Assembly (NCBI GenBank): GCA_964459495.1
Contig: CAYWNK010000001.1
Span: forward strand, 49,377-113,376
DNA: 64,000 bases
Source: CAYWNK01 sp964459495
GTDB lineage: Bacteria > Planctomycetota > UBA1135 > GCA-002686595
Direction of reading: 5' to 3'
Shown here: one piece after another, positions 38,046 through 45,858 of the stretch
Layout: each line of letters starts with the position of its first letter
How positions within the stretch are numbered: the first letter of the stretch is position 1
Made by a program: the position numbers and the translations under genes
The notes under the pieces: model-generated
Told to the model about the DNA's origin: nothing
What the model saw: the letters and a program-made list of their open reading frames with translations, nothing else
Database searches by the model: none

Positions 38046-39992
38046 CTAGGTTTGGCCGGCGTAGCGCTCGCGTTCGTGCGCTTCCGTAGCGCTACGCAAA
38101 TGGGCGAGACTGGCCGGATTGAGTTCGTCGAGTCCTGCGCGCTCAAGGATCTCACGAGGGGTTTCGCCAGGCAGGGGCGTGATCTTGACGCGGGCAAGGG
38201 CTGCGCGGTACTCACGTACCGGGGCGGGATCCTGCATTCGCCGGCGGCGGCGCAGGACGAGCAAGCTGCCGAAGAGGGCCAACACGCCCGTGGTTGCCAG
38301 GGGGTGGCTGCGGACACCAGCTAAGCCGCGGCCAGGCAGGGTGCGTGCCCAGGCGAAGAGCTGCGCCCTGGCTTCTTCATCGAAGCCGGTGATGGCATTC
38401 CAGGCCGAGCGGACCGCGGCGCCGGCGCGGGCGAAGAGCCCGGGCTTGGTTTCGGCCAGGAACGCGGCGGGGGTCGGGTCGACGCTCATCCAGCCGGCGG
38501 TGGGGTCGTAGACCTCGACCCAGGCGTGGGCGTCGCTCATCTTGAGCGTCAGCGTACCGCTGGCGGGGTCCCAGCTGTCGCCGCGGTAGCCCGTGGCGAT
38601 GCGACAGGGGATGCCCATGCTGCGCAGCATCGTGGCGAGGGCTGAGGAGAACAGCTCGCAGTGCCCGCCCCCTTCGGCGTCGAGGAACTCGGCTAGCGAG
38701 TTGGGAGCGTCGGGGCTACCGGGGGGCAGGTAGCTGTAGTGGTCACGCAGGTGATTGACCACGCGCTGGACGATGCGGTACTGATCAGTGCCGTTGAGGT
38801 CGGGGACGATCTCTTCTGCGAGGAGGCGGGCTGCGTCGAGGCTTCGGGTGTTGGGAAGCTCGACATAGGGGCGCAGGGCCCGTGGAACGCGGCCTTCATA
38901 CGAACCACCGGGTTCAGGCGCGGGACCGGCGTCGAGCAGCAATTCGTAACTCAGAGCTCCCTTTCCGGCGCTTCCGAACAAGCCGCCCGGCTGCAGCTCT
39001 AGGTCGCCGGCCTCTGCCGGCTTCACCGCGTAGGTGGTGGCCGGAACGAAGGCGTGCTGGGTTGCGGGGTCTAGGCGCTGAACGCTGACCTGAACCACAG
39101 GTTGGGGAGCGTCGCCCCGTAGGGCATAGCCACTGTAGATCGATACCCAGTCTGGCTCCACAGACTCACTCCGGCGCAGCACGCGCGGATGTAGGGGCTC
39201 CCAGCCGCTTCCTTCGGTGATGCCCAGCAGAGCCCCGCGCCACAGACTGGTAACCTGTGACTGTTGCCCATCGAGGACTTGGACTTTCAAGGCCGGGCGG
39301 TTGTCGACGCCTGCCGACTTCCGGCGCCGGTGGGACAGCATGTCGGTGAAGCCGATCGATGCGCTGGCGTCGTCTTGGGACGTGAAGTCGAGCTGGCCGT
39401 GGAAGAAGGCCTTGCGCTCGAAATCGCGGGGCCAGAAGACGAAGACGAGCAGGCTCAAGCTCAGCAGAGCACCGGAGCGTTTGGCACCGTCGCGAAGCAG
39501 CTTTCCCGTGGCGCGGGGTCCTGGCTCCTGTCCGTTGCCCGTGGCCGCGAGCAGCTCCAGGCCCATGATGAACGGCGGTACAAACGCGAGGAACAATAGG
39601 CCAAAGGTCGAGCCGCGGTTGATGTAGCCAGCGACGACCGCGATGAGAAACGCGTTGAAGAACAGCAGGTCCGGTCGTTGATCCAACCGCAGGTTGTTCA
39701 GCAGGTGGACCTGGCAGAGCACGGCGAGGATCAGGCCGTACTCCAGCACGTTGCCCAGGTCGCCGCGTGTGACCGACCAGATCAGGACCCCGAAAATGCC
39801 CATGACGAGCAGGTTCCAGGCGGTCAAGTAGGCGCGCATGCCCGCGAAGCGCTGAAGCAGGGGCGCGGCAAGGGTCAGGGCGTAGAGTGGAATCAGCGCG
39901 TGCAGGCCCGCGGCCTCGGTCATCTGGACGAAGACGAGGTTCAGCAAGACGAGCGCCTGGGTGCAGGCGCGCAGGGCTTTGGCGCTAGACAT
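38046..39992 (-). CDS. Transglutaminase-like membrane protein (TgpA/DUF3488 type)
   Basis: 648 aa from the ATG ending at 39992, overlapping the DUF58 gene by 8 bp; the frame's extension to 40418 is shadow. The N-terminal ~170 residues contain about six membrane helices (ALVLLNLVFVQ, ALIPLYALTLAAPLL and others). A long extracytoplasmic loop carries the transglutaminase core: GGGHCELFSSALATMLRSMG with the catalytic Cys, the SDAHAWVEVYD His, and the SVDPTP Asp. A late helix (ATTGVLALFGSLLVL) is followed by a short cytoplasmic tail with a DUF4129-like EYRAAL/ARV region. Such proteins always accompany MoxR and DUF58 genes, as here; they are proposed to act on cell-envelope proteins. Confidence 0.88.
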   Translation of the reverse strand: MSSAKALRACTQALVLLNLVFVQMTEAAGLHALIPLYALTLAAPLLQRFAGMRAYLTAWNLLVMGIFGVLIWSVTRGDLGNVLEYGLILAVLCQVHLLNNLRLDQRPDLLFFNAFLIAVVAGYINRGSTFGLLFLAFVPPFIMGLELLAATGNGQEPGPRATGKLLRDGAKRSGALLSLSLLVFVFWPRDFERKAFFHGQLDFTSQDDASASIGFTDMLSHRRRKSAGVDNRPALKVQVLDGQQSQVTSLWRGALLGITEGSGWEPLHPRVLRRSESVEPDWVSIYSGYALRGDAPQPVVQVSVQRLDPATQHAFVPATTYAVKPAEAGDLELQPGGLFGSAGKGALSYELLLDAGPAPEPGGSYEGRVPRALRPYVELPNTRSLDAARLLAEEIVPDLNGTDQYRIVQRVVNHLRDHYSYLPPGSPDAPNSLAEFLDAEGGGHCELFSSALATMLRSMGIPCRIATGYRGDSWDPASGTLTLKMSDAHAWVEVYDPTAGWMSVDPTPAAFLAETKPGLFARAGAAVRSAWNAITGFDEEARAQLFAWARTLPGRGLAGVRSHPLATTGVLALFGSLLVLRRRRRMQDPAPVREYRAALARVKITPLPGETPREILERAGLDELNPASLAHLRSATEAHERERYAGQT

Positions 39993-40932
39993 GGCTGCTC
40001 TCCCTGGGCAAGCGCGCGACGGAAGGCGAAGCGGCGGGGGGCGGCGGGCCGTTGGCGGGGAGGGACTGGGCCTCAGCGAGGAAGCGCAGCGCCTCGGACC
40101 ACTGGAGGTGCCCGTCGCCGTAGTTGGCGGATAGGTCCTGGGTGTGTAGACGCAGGGTCTCCTTGTTGGTGTGGCCGAGCTGAACGAGGGCGCTGATGGT
40201 CGAGAGGGCTTGCTCAAGATCCGCCGACTCGCAGCGACGGTCGAGCACGACCTCCAGGCCTTGGGCGGTACCAGCCTCCCATTCTTGGATGACGAGGCGC
40301 CCTCGACGCGCGCTGGCCCGCCAGTGAATCGCACGCACCTCGTCGCCCTGGCGGTGATCCCGCAGACCGCCTGGCTGAAGATCTCCCGCCACCGACTCCG
40401 ATGTGCCAAGAAGATCACCCAGGGTTTGGGAGGTGCTGTGTCCGTCCGCGTACTCGGTGGGGGCCGGGTACACGAGCAATGGCGTCGGCGGAGCGATGTC
40501 CGTCATAGCGCGGAAGAGCCCGGCGGGGTGGGTGGATTCGACCCAGGCGCGTTTGGCGGCGTACGCGCCCCGGGGCATGGGCGGCCCCTGGACGGCTAGG
40601 TTTGCCTGTCCTTCCAGTAGATCCACGCGGCCCTCCAGGATTTGGCCACCCTCCAGCTCGATCTTGACGGTGATGCCAAAGCGCGGACGACCATCCGCCG
40701 TGACCCGGGCGGGCACGCGGACTTCGGCACCCGACACGACGGGCTTGAATTCACCCAGTTCAAGCGTCACATCGCGCACGTTGCGACGGGTGCTGAGCAG
40801 GCTGGAGGCGCCGAGCAGCGTCAGAAAGCCCAGGAGCAGGAAGAAGGGGTTCGAGTAGGGGGTTGCGTAGAACGCGCCAAGGATGACGACGTAGAACGCG
40901 AGGCCCTGCAGCCCGAAGAGCGTGAGGCGCAC
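39985..40932 (-). CDS. DUF58 domain protein
   Basis: 315 aa from a GTG start ending at 40932, only 2 bp after the moxR stop. Two N-terminal hydrophobic segments (residues ~8-45) precede a beta-rich region. The family signature then appears: QPGGLRDHRQGDEVRAIHWRASARRGRLVIQEWE, followed by a von Willebrand A-like remainder. DUF58 proteins are found next to MoxR ATPases and transglutaminase-like proteins and are thought to be part of an envelope-associated chaperone or maturation system. Stop overlaps the transglutaminase start. Confidence 0.88.
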   Translation of the reverse strand: MRLTLFGLQGLAFYVVILGAFYATPYSNPFFLLLGFLTLLGASSLLSTRRNVRDVTLELGEFKPVVSGAEVRVPARVTADGRPRFGITVKIELEGGQILEGRVDLLEGQANLAVQGPPMPRGAYAAKRAWVESTHPAGLFRAMTDIAPPTPLLVYPAPTEYADGHSTSQTLGDLLGTSESVAGDLQPGGLRDHRQGDEVRAIHWRASARRGRLVIQEWEAGTAQGLEVVLDRRCESADLEQALSTISALVQLGHTNKETLRLHTQDLSANYGDGHLQWSEALRFLAEAQSLPANGPPPPAASPSVARLPRESSHV

Positions 40933-40934
40933 GG

Positions 40935-41894
40935 CTACAGTTCGACGGGCGTCTCGGCGACAACCTCTTCGACGATGGAACGCGCATCACCGCCGCCCTT
41001 GAGGAACACACGATGGCCGAGCGCCGGGCCGGCAAGGGCCTTTAGGTCGTCAGGGATGACGTAGCTACGGCCCTGGAGCAGCGCGTAGGCGCGGGCGGCA
41101 TGGACCCAGGAGATCGCGGCGCGCGGGCTGATGCCGAGCAGGATCGAAGCATGGCAGCGAGTGGCGGCAACCACGCTGTAGACGTACTCGGTCACCGGCT
41201 CACCGACTTCGATACCGGGCACCTGGGCCATCAGATCGATGAGCTGATCGCGGTTGAGGACAGGCTCGAGGTCCGCGAGTGTCTTCTCGGAGGAGGCTCC
41301 GGCGTACAGCGCGCGCTCGGCGTCGGCTTCGGGGTAGCCAAGTTCGACCCGCACGAGGAAGCGATCCAGGGCGGCCTCGGGGATCGGGAACGTGCCGTGG
41401 AACTCGATTGGGTTGCGAGTGGCCAGGATCGTGAAGGGCTGGCCGAGCGCCATCGGCTGGCCGTCGACCGAAACGCTGCCCTCTTCCATGGCCTCGAGTA
41501 GGCACGACAGCGTGCGTGAGGACGTGCGGTTCACCTCATCGGCCAGCACAACGTTGGCGAATAGGGGGCCGGGCACGAACTCGAAGCGGCTTTCGTGGCT
41601 ACGCCAAATCGAAGATCCGACGATGTCCGAGGGCATCAGGTCGTTGGTGAACTGGATGCGCTTGAAGTCGCAGTCCAGCGAGCGCGCGATTGCCCGGCTC
41701 AAGACTGTCTTGCCGGTGCCTGGGATGCCCTCGATCAGGGCGTGGCCCTGGGCGAGCAGGGCGACCAGGATCGGATCGAGCACGCTGTCGGGCACCGAGA
41801 CCACCTGGCGCACGTTGCGCTTCAGCGTCTGGGCGCTGCTCGAAGCAAGGGTGGCGGCGTTCGACGACTGACTGGCTGACTTTGAGAATTGCAT
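40935..41894 (-). CDS. MoxR-family AAA+ ATPase
   Basis: 319 aa from ATG ending at 41894. Walker A is GIPGTGKT (residues 56-63), Walker B is VVLADEVNR, and sensor motif ILATRNPIE with the following arginine region are all present. Size and the C-terminal lid (GISPRAAISWVHAARAYALL) fit MoxR proteins, ATP-driven chaperones for assembly of metal centres or complexes. First gene of a three-gene minus-strand operon with DUF58 and transglutaminase partners. The Ser/Ala-rich first 20 residues are probably disordered. Confidence 0.92.
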   Translation of the reverse strand: MQFSKSASQSSNAATLASSSAQTLKRNVRQVVSVPDSVLDPILVALLAQGHALIEGIPGTGKTVLSRAIARSLDCDFKRIQFTNDLMPSDIVGSSIWRSHESRFEFVPGPLFANVVLADEVNRTSSRTLSCLLEAMEEGSVSVDGQPMALGQPFTILATRNPIEFHGTFPIPEAALDRFLVRVELGYPEADAERALYAGASSEKTLADLEPVLNRDQLIDLMAQVPGIEVGEPVTEYVYSVVAATRCHASILLGISPRAAISWVHAARAYALLQGRSYVIPDDLKALAGPALGHRVFLKGGGDARSIVEEVVAETPVEL

Positions 41895-42333
41895 AGGACC
41901 GGTGGGGGCTTGGATCCCCTATCGGAAGGCCCCTGTTGGATTCGGCAGGGATTTCGCCCGCCTGCTGAGCGGGGTCGCCGGCTTGTCGCCCAGCATTGGC
42001 CTCAGGGCCCCCTGGGCGTGCCACATGCCTCAGGCTGCGTCGTTGGCCTGCGTGGCCGAAGCTAGGATGACCGTAAGGGATCACTCGGCAGCACCACTCG
42101 AGAGACTCCGGTGCGCTTGGATCTCTCTTGCCTCGCGCTAGCCAGGGAGGGCGCCGCATATGGCCATGGGCTAGCCGCGCGGCAGCGGGCTGGGCGGCAT
42201 GCCGAAGTCCTCGACCGCGCGCATGGGGGACAGGTCCTCGTACGCGTTTGGGGGCTTTGCTCCAGAGAGATCCTGGGTGACGTATCCCGGCGCATGCACG
42301 CAATCGCCCTCGGCTAGAATCCCGGTCCCCATC
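41895..42333. promoter_or_regulatory. Divergent intergenic region between moxR operon and kinase gene
   Basis: The 439-bp gap must hold promoters for moxR (-) and the kinase gene (+). I do not see convincing -35/-10 pairs. The right part (42171-42335) has a minus-strand reading frame of 54 codons described separately; 41895-42170 shows nothing I can interpret. Confidence 0.4.
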
Positions 42334-42335
42334 AT
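42171..42335 (-). CDS. Possible small ORF antisense to the kinase start
   Basis: A 54-codon frame starts at the ATG ending at 42335 and stops at TAG 42171-42173. Its codons are GC-rich at third positions and its predicted protein is balanced (GYVTQDLSGAKPPNAYEDL, then a Pro-rich end), unlike the Arg-rich shadows typical of this genome. Its ATG overlaps the kinase ATG head to head by 2 bp, so both cannot have standard upstream regions unless transcripts overlap. It could instead be the residual 3' end of a lost gene. No family recognised. Confidence 0.25.
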   Translation of the reverse strand: MMGTGILAEGDCVHAPGYVTQDLSGAKPPNAYEDLSPMRAVEDFGMPPSPLPRG

Positions 42336-44961
42336 GCCGATTCCCACTGGCCAATCGCTTTCGTTCTATCAGGTCCTCGGTCCACTGGGGACCGGAGGTA
42401 TGGGCGAGGTATACCGTGCACGAGACACCCGCCTCGACCGGGAGGTGGCGATCAAAGTCCTGCCCGACGAATTCACCAAGGATGATGAGCGACTGTTTCG
42501 CTTCGAACGGGAAGCCAAGTCGTTGGCGGCCCTGAATCACACCAACATCGGTGGAATCTACGGTGTTGACCAGGACGATGATGTGTTCTTCCTCGTTCTT
42601 GAGCTCGTGCCCGGGGATGATCTCTCCACGCGGATTGCGCATGGCGCTATGCCGATGGACGAGGCCCTCGATCTCTGTCGCCAGATCGCGGATGGCCTGG
42701 AGGTGGCCCACGAATCGGGCGTCATCCATCGGGATCTGAAACCCGCCAACATCCGTGTGACGCCGCAGGGCGTGGTCAAGATTCTCGATTTCGGTCTGGC
42801 CAAGCCAACGGTGCTCAAGGCCACACGGGATCTGGGTTCTTCGGTCGAGGCCGAACGGCTCGAAGCCACCGAGGACGGAGTCATCCTTGGCACGCCCGCC
42901 TACATGAGCCCCGAGCAGGCCCGCGGCAAACTCGTTGATCGGCGAACCGACATCTGGGCGTTCGGCTGCGTTCTGTATGAATGCCTGTCGGGCAAACGGA
43001 CCTTTGACGGTGAGTCGTTTGCGGACGTTGCCGCTTCGATTGTCGAATCCGAACCCGACCTTTCCGCGCTGCCGCCCGTCCCTCCCTACATCAAGCCACT
43101 CCTGCAACGGTGCCTTGCCAAAGATCCAAGGCAGCGCTTGCGCGACATCGGAGAAGCTCGGATTCAGCTGGAGCGTGGCGGTGAGAGCGATCCAGTTGGG
43201 CCAAGCTCATCTGCCGTGCAGCCGGCGCCAGCGAAACTCATTGCTGCTGCACTCGTCTGCCTGCTTGCAGGGGCCGCCCTAGCGTGGGGACTTCTCCGGA
43301 ACGCCCTAGGCGGAAGCCAATTCGATGAGAAGCCGCGGCCCAAGCAGTCCGTACACCTCTCGATCCCTGCCAGAACGAACGACTATTCTGCGATTGAATG
43401 GCCCAGTATTTCACCCGATGGCGAAACGATGCTCGTCAATGCGAAGTCAAGGGACAGCGGGGAGTGGTCGTTTTGGCTCAGACGCCTCGACTCCTTTGAG
43501 ATCGAGAGGGTGCCAGAGTTGGACCTCGCGAGGAAGGTGTTCTGGACGACTGACTCCAATGCCATCGGCTACGAGCTCGACGGCCAGTTGCACCTGTTGC
43601 CCCTCGACAGTCGTGTTCCCCGTGCGCTTCCGGTGGAGAGCTTTCGCTCAGCTGCTTCGTCCCCGTCTGGCGCCATCGTCTACGGGGAGCAGGAGGGTCC
43701 CCTATGGTATCTGCCACCGGACGCTACAGAGGCGCAACCACTGACCAAGCTTGATCTTGACGCTGGCGAACGCTGGCACGAGCCGCCGACGTTTCTGAAG
43801 GATGGCGACCGCTTCGTGTTCCTCGCAGTGGTTCGCCGCGATGGGCGGCCGAGCGGGATGCATCGCCTGTATTCTGGTGCCCTCTCCACAGGAGAAGTGA
43901 CGTTGATTGGCGAGCTCCCAACCAGTCCCTACTGGTCGGAACGGGATGAGCTCATCTACGCACACGATGGGTGGGTGCGCAGCGTTCCGTTCGATGCCGA
44001 GACCATGACGATCTCAGGGACCCCTAGAACGTTGGCAGACGGAGTCCTCACCTTTTCATCGACGGGCTTCGCGCACCTGTCGGTGGCGCGCAATGGCAGC
44101 TTCGCTTTCCAGGGGGCCTACGATCGGGATGAGATTCTATGGGTGGACAAGAGCGGATTAGATCTCGAACACGTTGTCGGGCCCGGATCTTACGGGCTCG
44201 GATTCGCACTCTCGCCCGATGGGGAATCGCTCGCTGTGTGTACCTCGGACACGAGGACTCGCTTCAGTGACATCTGGATCTACGGGCTCGAGCGAGACAC
44301 TCGGCTCAATCTCACCAAGGGGTACTCCGCCTGGGCCGGCTTCCCCTGCTGGGCACCCGACAGTCAGTCGTTGTACTTCGCGAGCGATGCGCGAGGGTAC
44401 CCAGACATCGTGAGCATTCCGCTGAACACACCAGGCCAAGGAACCATCGTGTGGGGACAGGATCACTCTCAGTTTCCGCTCGAGTTCATGCCGGGTTCGA
44501 CGGACCTGTTGGCCGCATCGCAGAGCGGTGGTCTCTGGATCATCTCCCCAACAGGGGAGGCGCAACCAATCGAGATGCCGGCGGTGAATCGGGATGCCTT
44601 TCTTACCCTGAAGCACTCGCCGGATGGTCGGTTTGTTGCCTACTCATCCGAGAACAGCGGGCGACGGGAGGTCTACCTGCACGAGCGAGCGGACAGGATG
44701 CGCACGGTTCAAATCTCCGTCAGTGGGGGGGAGAGCCCGGAGTGGAGTGCGGATGGCCACACGCTGTACTTCCTCCGGGGCGACCACGAACTCTGGGAGG
44801 TTGACCTCAGCTCGGAAGAAGATCTGGAGTCTCCGACTCCCCGTCGTCTCTTCCAATCCCAACGTGCCATCAAGAAGTTCGCACCCAGCAAGGACAGCGA
44901 GCGCTTTCTCATCTACCACACAAGCGAAGACACCTCAGGCATCTCTGTCGTCTTGCGCTAG
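42334..44961 (+). CDS. Ser/Thr protein kinase with C-terminal TolB/WD40-like beta-propeller
   Basis: 875 aa from ATG 42334. The kinase domain (residues ~10-285) is complete: glycine loop GTGGMGEVYRA, Lys41, HRDLKPANI (132-140), DFGLAK (152-157) and APE-equivalent SPEQARG. One membrane helix follows at about 302-320 (LIAAALVCLLAGAALAWGLL). The outer ~550 residues contain repeated PD40-type strands such as FALSPDGESLAV, CWAPDSQSLYFASD, KHSPDGRFVAYSS and EWSADGHTLYFL, giving a propeller of about six blades. This Hanks-type receptor kinase layout is common in Planctomycetota and Acidobacteriota; the propeller is a presumed sensor. Monocistronic, with a hairpin terminator ~240 bp downstream. Confidence 0.92.
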   Translation: MPIPTGQSLSFYQVLGPLGTGGMGEVYRARDTRLDREVAIKVLPDEFTKDDERLFRFEREAKSLAALNHTNIGGIYGVDQDDDVFFLVLELVPGDDLSTRIAHGAMPMDEALDLCRQIADGLEVAHESGVIHRDLKPANIRVTPQGVVKILDFGLAKPTVLKATRDLGSSVEAERLEATEDGVILGTPAYMSPEQARGKLVDRRTDIWAFGCVLYECLSGKRTFDGESFADVAASIVESEPDLSALPPVPPYIKPLLQRCLAKDPRQRLRDIGEARIQLERGGESDPVGPSSSAVQPAPAKLIAAALVCLLAGAALAWGLLRNALGGSQFDEKPRPKQSVHLSIPARTNDYSAIEWPSISPDGETMLVNAKSRDSGEWSFWLRRLDSFEIERVPELDLARKVFWTTDSNAIGYELDGQLHLLPLDSRVPRALPVESFRSAASSPSGAIVYGEQEGPLWYLPPDATEAQPLTKLDLDAGERWHEPPTFLKDGDRFVFLAVVRRDGRPSGMHRLYSGALSTGEVTLIGELPTSPYWSERDELIYAHDGWVRSVPFDAETMTISGTPRTLADGVLTFSSTGFAHLSVARNGSFAFQGAYDRDEILWVDKSGLDLEHVVGPGSYGLGFALSPDGESLAVCTSDTRTRFSDIWIYGLERDTRLNLTKGYSAWAGFPCWAPDSQSLYFASDARGYPDIVSIPLNTPGQGTIVWGQDHSQFPLEFMPGSTDLLAASQSGGLWIISPTGEAQPIEMPAVNRDAFLTLKHSPDGRFVAYSSENSGRREVYLHERADRMRTVQISVSGGESPEWSADGHTLYFLRGDHELWEVDLSSEEDLESPTPRRLFQSQRAIKKFAPSKDSERFLIYHTSEDTSGISVVLR

Positions 44962-45182
44962 GAGGCTGCCTTGCCAAGGGTCGATCGGTGGCAAGGGCTA
45001 TTGCAAAGCCACGATCCGTGGATCTGCGGGCACAAATCGTGCCGGGATTCCCTGCAACCGACTGTGGGCTGCGAGGGTTGTCCTCTTGGCAGCGCGGAGC
45101 GGACCAGGGAACGAGCGCTCCGGGGACCGATGCGCTTTGAAGTACGCAGAGGTCCCCAGCTGCTGATGAAGAAGTGGGAGCC

Positions 45183-45238
45183 GGAGCCTTCCGGGGCTCC
45201 AGGCCCGCGACCTTGTTGGAGAGGTCGCGGGCCCTTTT
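45183..45238 (+). terminator. Double hairpin ending in a T-tract
   Basis: Two adjacent hairpins: a 6-bp stem GGAGCC/GGCTCC (45183-45200), then a perfect 12-bp stem (45202-45213 with 45222-45233) with an 8-nt loop, immediately followed by CTTTT. The second is a textbook intrinsic terminator on the plus strand. It lies 241 bp after the kinase stop and ~50 bp before the stop of the convergent chaperone gene. The intervening 44962-45182 has no gene I can support; the distance leaves room for a long 3' UTR or a small RNA that uses this terminator. Confidence 0.8.
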
Positions 45239-45286
45239 CCGTCGCGCAGCAGCGCCTAGAGGGATCCCGAGTGGGCTGGATCCCGC

Positions 45287-45856
45287 TCAGTTCCCAGGCG
45301 GGCCGCCGGCGACGATTTCGCCGATCAGGGCGCTCGCTGCGCGGGCTATCTGGCCATAGAAGCCGTCGTGATCGGCGGCCGAGGCCAGGGCGCGCTGGCC
45401 CCACTCGAGGTGGTGGGTGCGCAGGTGCTCGGCCGTGTCTGCGCCGGCGGTGTGCCGGTTGGCGTCCGCCCAGAGCTGCAGGATCGAGCCCAGGTGGTCG
45501 ACCGCCGAGCCACGGGCGCCAAGCCGGTCGAAGTCCAGGCCTGCGGCCTTGGCGTGCCTGCGGATGCAGGCTGCGGGCTCCCCTTCAAAGCTGCCCGTAT
45601 CCCACACCGACTGGACCGGCGGAGCGCCGGGGTCGGGCTGCAGGAACAGGGCGAAGAAGTCCGCAGCGAGCTCGTCGAGCTCGGCGGCGTCGGTGGCCCC
45701 TGCCGCCGGCACCTCGATGCCGAGGGAGGCCAGGGCGGCGGCCACTTCGGGCTCCTGCAGGCGCGCAAGGCGGTCTGCATCGAGTTCGAAGAGCAGCAGG
45801 TCACCGAAGAGCTCAGCCGCGTGGCTGAGCTCCAGGTTGGAAGCGTCCAGGGTCAC
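45287..45856 (-). CDS. TorD/DmsD-type chaperone for a molybdoenzyme
   Basis: 189 aa from a GTG ending at 45856, 2 bp downstream of the molybdopterin subunit stop. An all-helical protein with the family pattern: an early LFGDLLLFELD helix, an ELAADFFALFLQP segment with a Pro-containing loop, an SVWDTGSFEGEPAACIRRHAK segment and the DHLGSILQLWADAN helix. Such chaperones bind the Tat signal of the catalytic subunit until the cofactor is inserted. Position directly after the catalytic gene fits this. An upstream extension of the frame to 46027 overlaps the catalytic gene and is not credible. Confidence 0.8.
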   Translation of the reverse strand: MTLDASNLELSHAAELFGDLLLFELDADRLARLQEPEVAAALASLGIEVPAAGATDAAELDELAADFFALFLQPDPGAPPVQSVWDTGSFEGEPAACIRRHAKAAGLDFDRLGARGSAVDHLGSILQLWADANRHTAGADTAEHLRTHHLEWGQRALASAADHDGFYGQIARAASALIGEIVAGGPPGN

Positions 45857-45858
45857 GT

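Noticed and set aside
41599..43107. 502-codon minus-strand frame spanning the start of moxR and the kinase gene
   Set aside because: Arg/Gly/Pro-rich shadow sequence antisense to the well-supported kinase and out of frame with moxR; no family motif.
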